A stretch of DNA of 64,000 bases from Heliocidaris erythrogramma (lineage: Eukaryota > Echinodermata > Echinoidea > Camarodonta > Echinometridae): the NCBI GenBank assembly GCA_025617745.1, contig CM046856.1:35458208-35522207 (forward strand), in the 5' to 3' direction. The position numbers were made by a program, and so were the translations under genes. The notes below the pieces were generated by a model, which saw only the letters and a program-made list of their open reading frames with translations, was not told the origin of the DNA and made no database searches. Below, one piece after another: positions 23,054-34,634 of this stretch. Position 1 is the stretch's first letter; every line of letters starts with the position of its first letter.

Positions 23054-23474
23054 TTTAGAAAAAAAACTGGCGCTTGCAACATTCGATGTCCAGTGACATT
23101 GTATGGTTATCCAGGCGGAGACTAGGAATTGGCATGAATTATCGTCTGTTTGGAGACAGCATGGCATGAACTCACATCCAAACAGCATATTATAATAAAA
23201 TTATGCTCATACTTTATATCATATCATAATATAATTATAATTATAATTATACGCATAATGACAATATTATATCGTATGCTCATTATTAAATTCAAAGTCT
23301 ATCGTCCCCTAAGAACTAAAATGATTTACCCGATGAAGTTTAAAATGCACTGAATGAAATTAACACATACTGCAGCTCCCGATGATAATCGTGCTGTTAA
23401 GTTTGGGCATAGAAGACTCTCGGGTTAAATATTTGCCCCTGTGGACAGAGTACCAGACTGGGATGATGTCGTTC

Positions 23475-23582
23475 TCACTTTCGATGGCCCCATTTGCAGA
23501 ACCCATGGATACCGACAACCAGGGAGGCGAGGGCGAATACGGCTTCGATTAGATTCAGAATAGCGATGACACCGTCCATCAC
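23475..23582 (-). CDS. Four-pass protein exon 4 (TM4 and stop)
   Basis: Acceptor CCCGACAG, then VMDGVIAILNLIEAVFALA and SLVVGIHGFCKWGHRK before TGA at 23477-23475. The fourth helix is clear. The bases at the stop (AAAGTGAGAA) also look like a donor site, so a splice form that skips this stop and continues further downstream cannot be excluded. Confidence 0.72.
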   Translation of the reverse strand: MMDGVIAILNLIEAVFALASLVVGIHGFCKWGHRK

Positions 23583-26500
23583 CTGTCGGGAGGACTGATG
23601 GAGTGGGGGAGGAAGGGGAAAGGAGACGGAGAAATGTCTAAATTGCAATTATCCCTTTCAAAACAATCGACAACACTTTGTGGTTTGGCTCAATATCATT
23701 TATTTTGAGCTCCAAAAATTATACCAGATGCATGAGTAGAAAGAGCGAACATTTCTAGACACACTATATTCATTTTTGTTACATGACCATATTGCGTTTG
23801 ATGCCAGAATTTTTTTTAATGAGAATAAGCGCTTAAAAATCCTTAATTTGGCAACACATTGAGAGGTTAAAAATCATTATTTTTTATCAAAATTTGCAAA
23901 TTTTAGAACTTTTTGACAAAATCAATGACCATGTATACCATAAAAAAAAAAAAAGTTACACTTTTGAAATGGTTGCCAAATTAGGCATATATATTTTTAT
24001 GGGAAAATGTTGATATGTATGGAAAGCTAAAGGACCCACCTTTCATATGATATGAAAAAATTGAAGAAAAAAAATTCGTGCATCGATGAGCAGTGCTCAC
24101 TTAAGTTAGAGGTATGAAAATTGGCCTGCGCAGGATTTTTCCTTCCAATTTTGGACAGGTAACTTATTTGTAGCTTACAAAATAAGGGTGATATGAGATA
24201 TTCATGATCAATTATGACAACTTTTTGTTTCTTAATATCTGTTTTTTAGCTCACCTGAGCCTAAGGCTCGAGTGAGCTATTGCGATGGAAAATTTTGTCC
24301 GTCGTCCGTTAACTTTTTACATTTTCATCTTCTTCTCCAAAACCCATGATCGGAATTCAACCAAACTTGGTAGGAATCATCCTTAGGGGTAGGGGACCCA
24401 AAGTTGCTAAAATGGTAGATGTGGCCCCCAGGGGGGCCCAGGGGGAGGGCCCCCAATTGTAAAAGCTATGTAAATTTCAAACATCTTCTTCTCCAGAACC
24501 AGGCATAGCTCAGACTTGGTATTGTGTATAGAGATACCTCTATAGATGAAGAATGAATGTTGTTCATGAAATTTCTCTGAGTGGCCCTATAGGGGCCCTG
24601 TGGGGGTGACATACTGGAGGGGGGGGAGGCGCTGCCAGGCAAAATGTACATTCTGATCTTCTTCTCCAAAACACATGATCGGAATTCAGCCAAAGTTGGT
24701 AGGAATCATCCTTAGGGGTAGGGGAACCAAAGTTGCTAAAATGGTACATGTGGCCCCCAGGGGGGCCCAGGGGGAAGGCCCCCAATTGTAAAAGCCATGT
24801 AAATTTCAAACATCTTCTTCTCCAGAACCAGGCATAGCTCAGACTTGGTATTGTGTATAGAGATACCTCTATAGATGAAGAATGAATGTTGTTCATGAAA
24901 TTTCTCTGAGTGGCCCTATAGGGGCCCTGTGGGGGTAACATACTGGGGGGGGGCGCTGCCAGGCAAAATGTACATTCTGATCTTCTTCTCCAAATCACAT
25001 GATCGGAATTCAACCTAACTTCGTAGGAATCATCCTTAGGGGTAGGGGAACCGAAGTTGCTGAAATGGTACATGTGGCCCCCAGGGGACCCAGGGGGAAG
25101 GCCCCCAATTGTAAAAGCCATGTAAATTTCAAACATCGTCTTCTCCAGAACCAGGCATAGCTCAGACTTGGTATTGTGTATAGAGATACCTCTATAGATG
25201 AAGAATGAATGTTGTTCATGAAATTTCTCTGAGTGGCCCTATAGGGGCCCTGTGGGGGTAACATACTGGGGGGGGGGGGGCGCTGCCAGGCAAAATGTAC
25301 ATTCTGATCTTCTTCTCCAAATCACATGATCGGAATTCAACCTAACTTCGTAGGAATCATCCTTAGGGGTAGGGGAACCGAAGTTGCTGAAATGGTACAT
25401 GTGGCCCCCAGGGGACCCAGGGGGAAGGCCCCCAATTGTAAAAGCCATGTAAATTTCAAACATCGTCTTCTCCAGAACCAGGCATAGCTCAGACTTGGTA
25501 TTGTGTATAGAGATACCTCTATAGATGAAGAATGAATGTTGTTCATGAAATTTCTCTGAGTTGCCCTATAGGGGCCCTGTGGGGGTAACATACTGGAGGG
25601 CGAGCGCTGCCAGGCAAAATGTACATTCAGATCTTCTCCAAAACACATGATCGGAATTTAAATAAACTTGGTAGGAATCATCCTTAGGGGTAGGGGACCC
25701 AAAGTTGCTAAAATGGTACATGTGGCCCCCAGGGGGTCCAGGGGGAGGGTCCCCAACTGTAAAAGCTATGTAATTTCGAACATCTTCTTCTCCAGAACCA
25801 GGCGGGGGGGGAATTATGTTAATTTCTAACATCATCTCATGTACATCCTCCTAGTTGTTTCAATTTCTAATATATCTCCTGGTGGTGCTAGAGAGAACAT
25901 GCACCAGATGTGAATTGATCCACCTCAGGTGAGCGCCGTGCCCCCTGGGGCTCTTGTTATTTTCTACCTTTGAATTTCAATATTTTATTTCATTGCAACG
26001 GGGGGTGCACTGTATGAAACATTATATCTGCATTTAGCAATTTTAGTGCGTTTATGGATGAAATTTTATCTACTTTGTAAACCATAGGGACAAAAATCAA
26101 TTGTTGACAGCTTTAGGACGCGCTATATAGGCATAGTGCAATGTATAAGTAGGTAACAATCCCTCATTATATTAATTTTTGTCAAGATCGCGTGCCTGCT
26201 TATTATGTGGCTTATTCTTTCCTTCTTTTTTAGGCGAGCTAGGAGTGTTCTTTTATTTGCTAATGTAGCCTGATAAATAGGTGATATTTACGAAGAGAAG
26301 AACAATGCTGCAGTTTGTAAATATACATTGAAATAAATACAAATACTCGTAAGAACATAGTGGAACACAAACAAAAAAAATCGGGAAGTAGGTCAAAAAC
26401 AATAAGAGGAAAATATAAGGGGTGGGATTTTGTTATAGAAGTACAAGGCTACGGATGCTTTACTAAAGGCTTTAAAAGATTGCTATCCTTTCTTGAACTC

Positions 26501-29500
26501 AGTACTTATGTATTCTTTCCGTAAAAGAGAGATATATAACATAATAATATAATATGGGATTGAAGAAAATCCAGATACTGTGAGATTTTTTGAGTCATAA
26601 CTGTGATTGATTCTCCTACACCCCACCCCCCCCCCCCCCCCCCCCCAAATAGAAAACGTTTAACCCCACTACGCCTCTAGTGAAATATAAGTGCAAACAC
26701 GAAATCTCTGACGCTCATTTTGCAAACATACATGAGATGTAAACATACAATGCACTCGAAGCCGTGTGCTGAAGAAAGCTTTATGAATATGGTCACACCA
26801 TTGTTTGCTTCATTTAAAGATAAAGTTGAGTTCTGGTCACGTCGAAAGAAACTGTCTCAATGCAATTAGGAAAGGTTGATCATGTCCACATAAAAATTGG
26901 TGTATATTGTGAGGTTTGGAATCATCGAAATGATGAGAAATGGACTCAATCTCGCTGAAATGCATATGCACTGCACACAGATATTCTTATATGGGACTGC
27001 ACAGTGTGCACAGACATGAATGTTCGGCCCGACGAACACTTCAGCTATTTCCCGTCATATTTCGAATATGAGGGCACTGGAAGAGCAATCCTTTTCAGGG
27101 AACATTTCTACTGTGATGTTCTTCCAAACTGACATAGGAATGAACTTTTCCAGAACTCAATTTTCTCTTTAAAAGAATGAAAATATTCTCATGATGTGTC
27201 AATATGAATGCACTGTATCCACAAAATCAGAGCATTACGGGATTTTTACAAAAGGTCACGTACAGTTTTGTTATGCCCCAAGATGTTTCTATAGTCACAT
27301 TCTCTTACAAATGTGTAAGCAGTTTTTTTTTTTTTGGGGGGGGGTGTGTTTTTTTGTTGTTTGTTTGTTGTTGTGGTGGTGGGTCTTTTTTCAGGGGATT
27401 ACATTTAATATTATATCTGATTAATATTTAAATGTACTCATAAAGCTTCTCCCAAAAGAAGTATTTGAGCGAGTAATCTTAGTGTTCATTAATAACAGTC
27501 TCGATCTCCAACCCCCTCCATTACCAGTAGAAAAGGTGGCATGAATACCGAGATAGTTGATTTATGCTTATAAAATCTTTAAAATTGTAATCATTAAAGG
27601 GGAATGAAACATTTCAATCGTGAAAGCATTTTCAGTTAGGATTGCTTTTATAAAGAGTAATTTCCCTTTTAAACTTTCTACATCATTTGTAAACAAATCT
27701 TTCGGCATATTACTCCCAGTGTTAAAGATCGTATGCTCCATCTGTAATGAAAAACACAAGTCAGAAAAAATTGGAACCAGCGGGATTCGAACCTGTCATC
27801 TACTGCTTGCCGGGCAGCGACTTAACCGTTCGAATCCCGCTGGTTCCAATTTTTTCTGACTTGTGTTTTTCATTACAGATCGAGCATACGATCTTTAACA
27901 CTGGGAGTAATATGCCGAAAGATTTGTTTACAAATTAAAAAATTCCTCCCCAGTCAAGCTTCTTCGTTTTCTACATCATGTTTAGTAAAAGTAAAGCCAA
28001 AAATTAAAAAAAACAGAAAAGAAATACAGGGAGATAAGGTTACTTTAAAGTCTCCAGAGTTTTAATTTGAAATCAACTGCTTACACATTTGTAAGAGAAT
28101 ATGACTATAGAAACATCTTGGGGCATAACAAAACTGTACGTGACCTTTTGTAAAAATCCCGTAATGCTCTGATTTTGTGGATACAGTGCATTCATATTGA
28201 CACATCATGAGAATATTTTCATTCTTTTAAAGAGAAAATTGAGTTCTGGAAAAGTTCATTCCTATGTCAGTTTGGAAGAACATCACAGTAGAAATGTTCC
28301 CCGAAAAGGATTGCTCTTCAAGTGCCCTCATATTCGAAATATGACGGGAAATAGCTGAAGTGTTCGCCGGGCCGAACATTCATGTCTGTGCACACTGTGC
28401 AGTCCCATTATAAGAATATCTGTGTGCAGTGCATATGCATTTCAGCGAGATTGAGTCCATTTCTCATCATTTCGATGATTCCAAACCTCACAATATACAC
28501 CAATTTTTATGTGGACATGATCAACCTTTCCTAATTGCATTGAGACAGTTTCTTTCGACGTGACCAGAACTCAACTTTATCTTTAAATGAAGCAAACAAT
28601 GGTGTACGTGACCATATTCATAAGGCTTTCTTCAGCACACGGCGACGAGTGCATTGTATGTTTACATCTCATGTATGTTTGCAAAATGAGCGTCAGAGAT
28701 TTCGTGTTTGCACTTATATTTCACTAGAGGCGTAATGGGGTTAAACGTTTTCCCTTATTCACAGTTATGACTCAAAACAATCTCACAGTATCTGGCTTTT
28801 TTTTCAATCCCAGTTATGTTACTCTCTTTTACGGAAAGAATACTTAAGTACTGAGTTCAAGAAAGGATAGCAATCTTTTAAATCCTTTAAACATTTTTAG
28901 CCTTGTACTTCAGTTGTTAATAACATAATCCCACTCCCCTTATATTCTCCCCTCATTGTCTTTGCCCTACTTCCCGATTTATATTGTTTTCCATCATTTT
29001 CATACGGTTATTTGTATTTCTTTCAATGTATATTTACAAACTGCGGCATTGTTCTCTTTGTAAATACCACCTATTTACCACGCTTCATTAGCAAATAAAA
29101 GAACATTCCTCGGCCTTAAAAGAAGGGGGAGGAATATAAGCCACATAACAAGTAGGCACGTGATCTTGACAAATATCATGAAGGATTGTTACATAGTTAT
29201 ACACTGCACTATGCCTACATATTACGTCTTAAAGCTGTCAACAAGTGATTTTTACAAAGTAGATCAAATTTAATGATTGTCACATATCATATACATGCCA
29301 GAAGCTTTTTGTTAACTCTGAATCACCATACTAAGGTAATACTAGTAAATGTGTTTTCAAAACACAACCATGGGAACGTGAATCAGTTGTGTAAAATCAC
29401 AATATATATTTTGAAGACATATTTTAAAGGTTTAACAGTTGATTCGAACCCGGTTTACCGCTTTTAAGCGAAAGCCCTCCTTGGTAGTAAGTTGGTATTT

Positions 29501-32500
29501 AAAGAGCAGAATAATTAGAGAAGCAGACCATTGAAAGTTTGAGAAATATCCGATTACAGGATTAGAAAGTTAAACGTTTTGAACTTGTTCTTAAACAAAC
29601 ACAAATTCAAAAAAATTCAAAATAACTTCCAACTTTAAAGGTTGGAATGTGATTACCTCTTCGGCAGCGTTCCCGCAGTGGAGGTAGGCGCAGATGAAGT
29701 GGGTTCGAAATCCCGCCAGGGCGTGGATAGCTCCGAGAACGGTGGACGAGATGAATGAACAACTGCTGAGCAAGATGAATGCTGCCACCTATCGACAGAA
29801 ACACGGCGGTTTAAATTTCATGGAAATACATTCATCTTTCGTCAGGTTATTTTTATAGATAAAAATGTTTCAAGCATTTCAATATAATAAAATGCAGCTT
29901 GACTTTCGAGCAATGGCAATTTCGCGATTGCGCAGTACCGTTATTCCAGCATTCAAATTCATTTCAGAGCATTCTTTTTCGCACATTGAGCATTCGAATT
30001 CCTAATTTACGTCGAACACATTTTATTTGGTTGTTATTCTTTATTATAGGTTTTCCCGCCCAATTTCATCAAAATTGCATCCGATTTGACGATGCGATCA
30101 TTCAATTTCGAGGGAATTTGTCTGATAACCGAGATCAACATTCAAAAAGCTAACCAGTTCATTCAATTTAATTTTATTAGCATGCGATTTCATGATTTTC
30201 TCACATAAACGTGTGAAAAGCGCTTTCAAATTAAAAATTTACGTAAAATGCATTCAAATTCGCACCAGCACTGACCTGATGAACGTTAAGGAATTCAAAT
30301 TCACGAATAGGCAAGCATTTTCAGCACTTGGGCAGTGTTTTTCGTTACTGCTTATGTTCTTTGTAATCTGCATCTGTTTGAATAAATTATGCAAACTTTA
30401 TGTACCTTGAAATGGATTTTTCCTTATATTTATCTCATTCCTCTCACAAACCGTCATCGAAGCAACATCTCATATAACTCCACTTTCATATACATACAAT
30501 CAGGCCCTGGGAACGATGTTGTTACTGGGGGTGCTGTGAGCGGATTTTTTTTTTTATGCAGTTGCTTATAAATGGCGCCCGGGGCAAATGATGAAGTTGG
30601 TTTAAGTGCAAGGGCAAGTGTCCCTTGTAGAAAAATGGGGGTGCTACAGCCAGCGGCGGATCAAGGATTTTGTGATATTCACAAAATTTTCTGACAAGCC
30701 AAGAAAAAAAGGCTTCAGCGTTTTGGGGTCTCTGTTTAACTCCAAAATACTCTGACAGGCAAAAAAAAAAAAAAAAGTCATCAGTATTTTGCTGGCTACA
30801 GCACCCCCGCATCCTCAGCCTCATATAGGGGTGCTGTGCACCCCCTCAAAAAAATCTGGGGTGCTGCACAACCCCCAGCACCCCGGCTCCTAGGGGCCTG
30901 CATACAATTCATTTATACACGACTATGGCGGCGGCTCGAGGAGAGTGCATGAATATCTCGAATACGGACAGAATCAGGTTGGCTGAAGCATTTGACAACC
31001 AGCAGGACTCCCTAGAACTAGCCGACACTAAACATGAAATATGACTAAAATAAACTTTGAAAATGAAAGTTTGAAAATGAGAAGGAAATTATATAATCAG
31101 AAACAGTGAAAAGGGGTGCATATGACGTAAAGAAATGAGGTAAGAATTACATAGAACTACAGAACTTATTTATCTTAATTGAATTCGAACGTTCACAGTG
31201 CGAAGGTGTGTGCCTATAAATGAAATTGAAATAGGTATTTGGGACGAAATTGAACGTCTATCCAGCTGGCGCTAATTTATGGTCTAACGAGTTTACACAA
31301 TAATTATTGTTCATACTTTCAAGTGAAGATCTATTTTTCATAATGTAATATTGTTAAATGCACGTATGTGGGTGTAATAACTAATAAAGTTATTTAGGAA
31401 AATTATTTCTTTCATAAAAGTATCTTTGTTTTTCATTGGGGAGTGTTGGGGTATTGTCCAAATACCTTAAACATGCTAAATTGAATGAGCTTATTACGAA
31501 TTCGAATGCCCACGTGCGAATTTGAATGCTGGCAGAGACGCTTTCCGCCATGGTGGCGAATTTGAATGCTCCCAACCGACTTTTTATTTTGAATGAGAAA
31601 AGTGTTAAATTGTTTGATCTAAGTGCGAATTTGACTGACCAAAATACCAAGTTGAATGATGAATTTTACGGTGCAGATTTTTTTCGCTAATTTGAATGAC
31701 TCTTATATCAAATTGAATGAAAAAAGTCCGAAATTGACCGCAAAAACCTATATTTCCTTTACTATCTTTTCTTTTTCTTTTCTGAACCCCTTTTTTATCA
31801 TACAATTAAAAACATAATTTTTTATTGTGAAACTTTTGATCTGTAAATTTTGTTTGTTTTATTGTGGAAATTATTTCAGTGAAATAATTTGTGACAAATT
31901 CCTTCTTCTGTATATGCCGATCACGTGTTAAAAACAATTATATTGTGTTTTTCAGTTTGAAGACACTAGAAACCAAAAAGGATGGGTTTTTCTGTTTTGT
32001 TTTGTTGTTTGTTTGTTTGTTTTTTGTTTGTTTGATGGTTGTTGTTGTTTTTTGGGGTGTTTTTTTTTGGGGGGGGTTCAACACAAAGGGTAAAAAAGGA
32101 ATTTCTATTGCTATTATTCAGTGACTGACACCAGTTGTTTTGTTTCGAGTTGTTATATTTATTTATTTAGTTAAGCGAACAAATATTGAGCTTAATAACC
32201 TGATCCCGGAGCTCAAAGAACGGAAACATCGGACCTGTTGACCCTTGTATCTTTCGTCAGACATTAAATAGGATTGGGGGCAGGAAAGGACCTTTTAGTT
32301 GTTATCATACTCGCATGATTTACACCTGTCATTCTAAGATAAACATACATGAAGACGTGGAAGGGGTGAATAGAATGAGTTGTGTCTTCAATCTCATCTG
32401 CAAAGATCACAACACAGCGCTGGGTAAAATAATACACTCTCCTTACCGCACAATGTCAAAGGGTTTATGTTAAAATTCAGCCTAGACTGTATTAGGCAAA

Positions 32501-34634
32501 GTTAATTGTCTAAGACGTGATAAAACTTGAAAACTATGTGGTTGTTTTTTTTTATTAATCATATGCAACTTATTGTTGATAGTATCATGCATCATTACAT
32601 GATCAAAGTTTACTTTTTCTTCCTTGCGTTCCTTCTCTTCTTTCCTTTTTCTTCCTCGCTACTGTCTTTTTAACACAATCTAGTTTATTTCTAGCATTCT
32701 TCCACTTTACCCTTGACGCCCATATATCTTGGTTCCATCTTTCCTTATTGTTCGTGGTGGCCTGCATCATCTTTCGTTTCTTTTTCAGCGGGTGTATAAT
32801 ATTTTTCGTAATTTTTCTTGGAAAGAAAATAAACGGTGAACTTCGTTCCGAGGATTTGACCCCCATCAACATAATGCATGAAAAGACAGTATGTGGAGGA
32901 CACAGCTCTGACCTTAACGTTCTCATGAGTATTCCTGCGACATGGCATATACAAATTCATTTTAGGCTATAAAGCGTTTCATCATATATTTCAAGCTTTG
33001 TCTACATAAGACGGCGGTATATATTGATTATATGCATATTCGCACTTGAGGGCCATAACTTTGTATTGGCTTTGGCGCATTCCGAAATATATATTCATGA
33101 ATCAGTCATGTAAAGAATTCTTTAAAAGAGAATCTCCCCTCTATATCCTTCATTCTTGTCTCCACTCTTTCCTCTCTTTATCTTCTGTAAAGTTCTGTCA
33201 GTCTGTCTCTCTCTCTGTCTGTATCTATGTCTGTCTCTATCTCTCTCTCTCTCCCTCTCTTTCCTTTCTCCATCCCTTTTTTGAGGAGAGGGAAGGGGAC
33301 ATGTCTACATTTATCTAAACCTAGCTTTCATCCACATTAGAAACATGAACACAAATTACACAATATCATCCTCAAGATTATAGGAAAGGAAAGAGGTTCA
33401 GTGATAATTTATGTATTATTATTGTGAATAGTATTTATATGAGTCATAATACTGAGCGTTCACCAAATGAACGATAATTAAAAAAAAATATAACCATCGT
33501 ATTTTCCATCGTATTTTCTTCCAGACAACATTTTCGAGTAATACGCAGTGTTCATAGCATATCAAAATCATGCATGACATGAAATTTTCCTGAACTTTGA
33601 AAAAAAGTGACGTTGGCCTGCGGTTGGGTATTAGATGGTGAGCAATGCATAATTCTTTTTGCAGAGGTTGTTGTTTTTGGTTTGGTTCTAATCACGTTAA
33701 TGTCAATTAAATGCGGTAACCTATATACTTACCATACGTTTGGCACGACATTTGGTGAATATTCCCAGCACCCCACCAGTAATGTACAGCTGTAAGAGGA
33801 GATGATTTACAAAGGGAAAATGTCACTTATCACTCAATAATTTTTTTTTCTTTTTTCTCTTTTTAATAATAATTAATATCTTGGCAGAGGAAAAATCACA
33901 AAGTATCTGAATGCAGCAAAATGAATATACTTGTACAATTGAACAGAATTAGATCAAAGGGTATGCGGATACGCAATTTCATTATATTTTGATTTGGTTT
34001 GATTTGATTTAATTTGATTTTGATTCTGTTTTACGATATTCATCCAAACTCAGTATTGTATTGACGTTCTAACAACAAATTTAATACAAAAAAGCCACGT
34101 ATATTTTTTTTGAATAGAGTAAGTTCTTGATTACAACCCACTTTCTTCTTTCCAAAAATGTCAATATCTTACCACAAATCCACAGCCGATGTCCATTGCT
34201 GGTATCAGTGGTCCAACGGTTGCCTTGGCGACGTAAGCGAATATACCAATGAGGATGATGACCACGCCCATGATGATCTGCATCAAGGACAGTATCCTGG
34301 TGATGCCCGAGTTGTACTCCGGCAAGTAGTGACTCTCATCCTCCTCCTCTCGTCTCATCCCGACATTTTTGAAGAGGCCGCTCCGAAAGTGCCGCCCCGC
34401 CCCTCCCCCTCCTTTCACTCTTCCAGCTGCCCTCCCACCATCCCAGTACCTGGTGTTCTTAGAGTTGGTGTACATGAAGTCCGGATTGCTGGTCTCGTAT
34501 TCGTAGGTCTTCGACGAAGGCGACGATGATATTGACAGGGGATCGAAGAGGACGTCATTGGTGTCCCTAGCTCCGTTACTATGTCCTGTGTTGCCTTTGG
34601 CCATATTGTAGCTGCTGTTTGTATAACCAAACAT
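23475..34634 (-). CDS. Four-pass membrane protein, CD20/MS4A-like (4 exons, 252 aa)
   Basis: Minus-strand exons at 34634-34173, 33789-33733, 29788-29657 and 23582-23475 (154, 19, 44 and 35 codons plus stop) all join in phase 0 with good splice sites. The product has a cytoplasmic N-terminal part of about 110 residues, rich in Ser, Tyr, Asp and a Gly run, then four hydrophobic segments: residues about 110-132 (ILSLMQIIMGVVIILIGIFA), about 140-165 (crossing the exon 1/2 join), about 174-200 (AAFILLSSCSFISSTVLG) and about 222-245 (VIAILNLIEAVFALASLVVG). A short Lys/Arg/His C-terminus follows. Spacing and the Gly-rich first helix recall the CD20/MS4A family; this is a call on layout, not on a searched match. 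MS4A proteins act in the plasma membrane or endosomes in signalling and calcium handling; a role here is unknown. A 6 kb intron before the last exon holds large repeats. Confidence 0.75.
24249..25960. repeat. Hairpin-headed element with ~325 bp tandem array
   Basis: It begins with AGCTCACCTGAGCCTAAGGC, a hairpin with CTCGAGTGAGCT, followed by GTCCGTCGTCCGT. A unit of about 320-329 bp then recurs; its landmark ACATCTTCTTCTCCAGAACC is found at about 24481, 24810, 25133, 25460 and 25780. Units 3 and 4 are almost identical. Units carry CCCCCAGGGG-type G/C runs of varying length. It ends CAGGTGAGCGCCGTGCCCCC, a partial mirror of the head. The 190-codon open frame on the minus strand is a translation of the units and shifts between them. 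The array lies in intron 3 of the four-pass protein gene. Confidence 0.85.
26059..29273. mobile_element. Large foldback structure, ~1.2 kb arms
   Basis: The left arm (about 26059-27322) is the reverse complement of the right arm (about 28077-29273). Matching landmarks include ATCTACTTTGTAAA / TTTACAAAGTAGAT at the outer ends and CTTACAAATGTGTAAGCAG / CTGCTTACACATTTGTAAG at the inner ends. The arms differ by scattered substitutions and small indels; the left arm carries a C run at about 26625-26646 that the right lacks. The 754 bp between the arms contain the smaller inverted repeat at 27685-27936. No transposase frame was seen. It lies wholly inside intron 3 of the minus-strand gene. Confidence 0.85.
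27685..27936. mobile_element. Inner inverted repeat with tRNA-like core
   Basis: Arms of about 110 bp (ATTTGTAAACAAATCTTTCG, reversed at the right end) meet at a loop of about 35 nt. On the minus strand the core has a perfect tRNA B box (GGTTCGAATCC, 27783-27793) and an A-box-like word (CGGTTAAGTCG, 27818-27828), with a small stem CTGC/GCAG between. A second GTTCGAATCCCGC lies in the opposite direction at the other side of the loop. It resembles a tRNA-derived SINE head duplicated tail to tail. A functional tRNA is unlikely because the acceptor stem and D arm do not fit. Confidence 0.65.
29657..29788 (-). CDS. Four-pass protein exon 3 (TM3 and loop)
   Basis: Acceptor CGATAG and donor GTAATC flank 44 codons, phase 0. 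The third helix (AAFILLSSCSFISSTVLG) is followed by an extracellular-type loop with Cys residues (FICAYLHCGNAAEE). In CD20-type proteins the second loop, between the third and fourth helices, is likewise the longer one and may carry disulfides. Confidence 0.75.
29885..31752. repeat. Mosaic repeat region with ATTCAAATTC words and inner repeat copy
   Basis: The left side has TATAGGTTTTCCCGCCCAAT at about 30044 and the right side ends in AAATTGACCGCAAAAACCTA near 31749, its imperfect reverse complement. Words such as CATTCAAATTC and GCGAATTTGAATGCT fill both flanks, as in 22365-22786. Inserted at 30490-30905 is a copy of the dispersed repeat found at 7955-8165. Short open frames here are repeat translations. 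Confidence 0.6.
31753..33732. other. Intron 2 of the four-pass gene: no exon, simple repeats
   Basis: T- and G-rich simple sequence at about 31990-32080 and a pyrimidine tract (CTCTCTGTCTGTAT and CTCTCTCT) at about 33195-33265 are present. No conserved exon or bounded repeat was recognised. This stretch is the remaining part of the intron between exon 3 and exon 2. Confidence 0.55.
33733..33789 (-). CDS. Four-pass protein exon 2 (57 bp)
   Basis: Acceptor CTTACAG and donor GTAAGT flank 19 codons reading LYITGGVLGIFTKCRAKRM. It completes the second membrane helix and provides a basic loop. The exon is very small but both sites are consensus and the frame is kept on both sides. Confidence 0.75.
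34173..34634 (-). CDS. Four-pass protein exon 1 (start, TM1, part of TM2)
   Basis: It begins with ATG at 34634 (MFGYTNSSYNM) and ends at a consensus GTAAGA donor (34172-34167). 154 codons, phase 0. The N-terminal 110 residues have no apolar segment and no signal peptide. A Gly/Arg-rich piece (GGRAAGRVKGGGGAGRHF) comes before a cluster of acidic residues (REEEDES). The first membrane helix is followed by a short loop and the start of the second (AMDIGCGFV). It is the first Met after several in-frame breaks upstream. Confidence 0.8.

Noticed and set aside
24564..25136. 190-codon open frame on the minus strand
   Set aside because: It is a translation of the 325 bp tandem units. The same peptide pieces reappear in shifted frames in neighbouring units, and unit lengths are not multiples of three.
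27781..27845. tRNA gene on the minus strand
   Set aside because: A perfect B box is present but the D arm and acceptor stem do not form; the T-arm sequence is mirrored on the other side, as expected for a palindrome and not for a tRNA.
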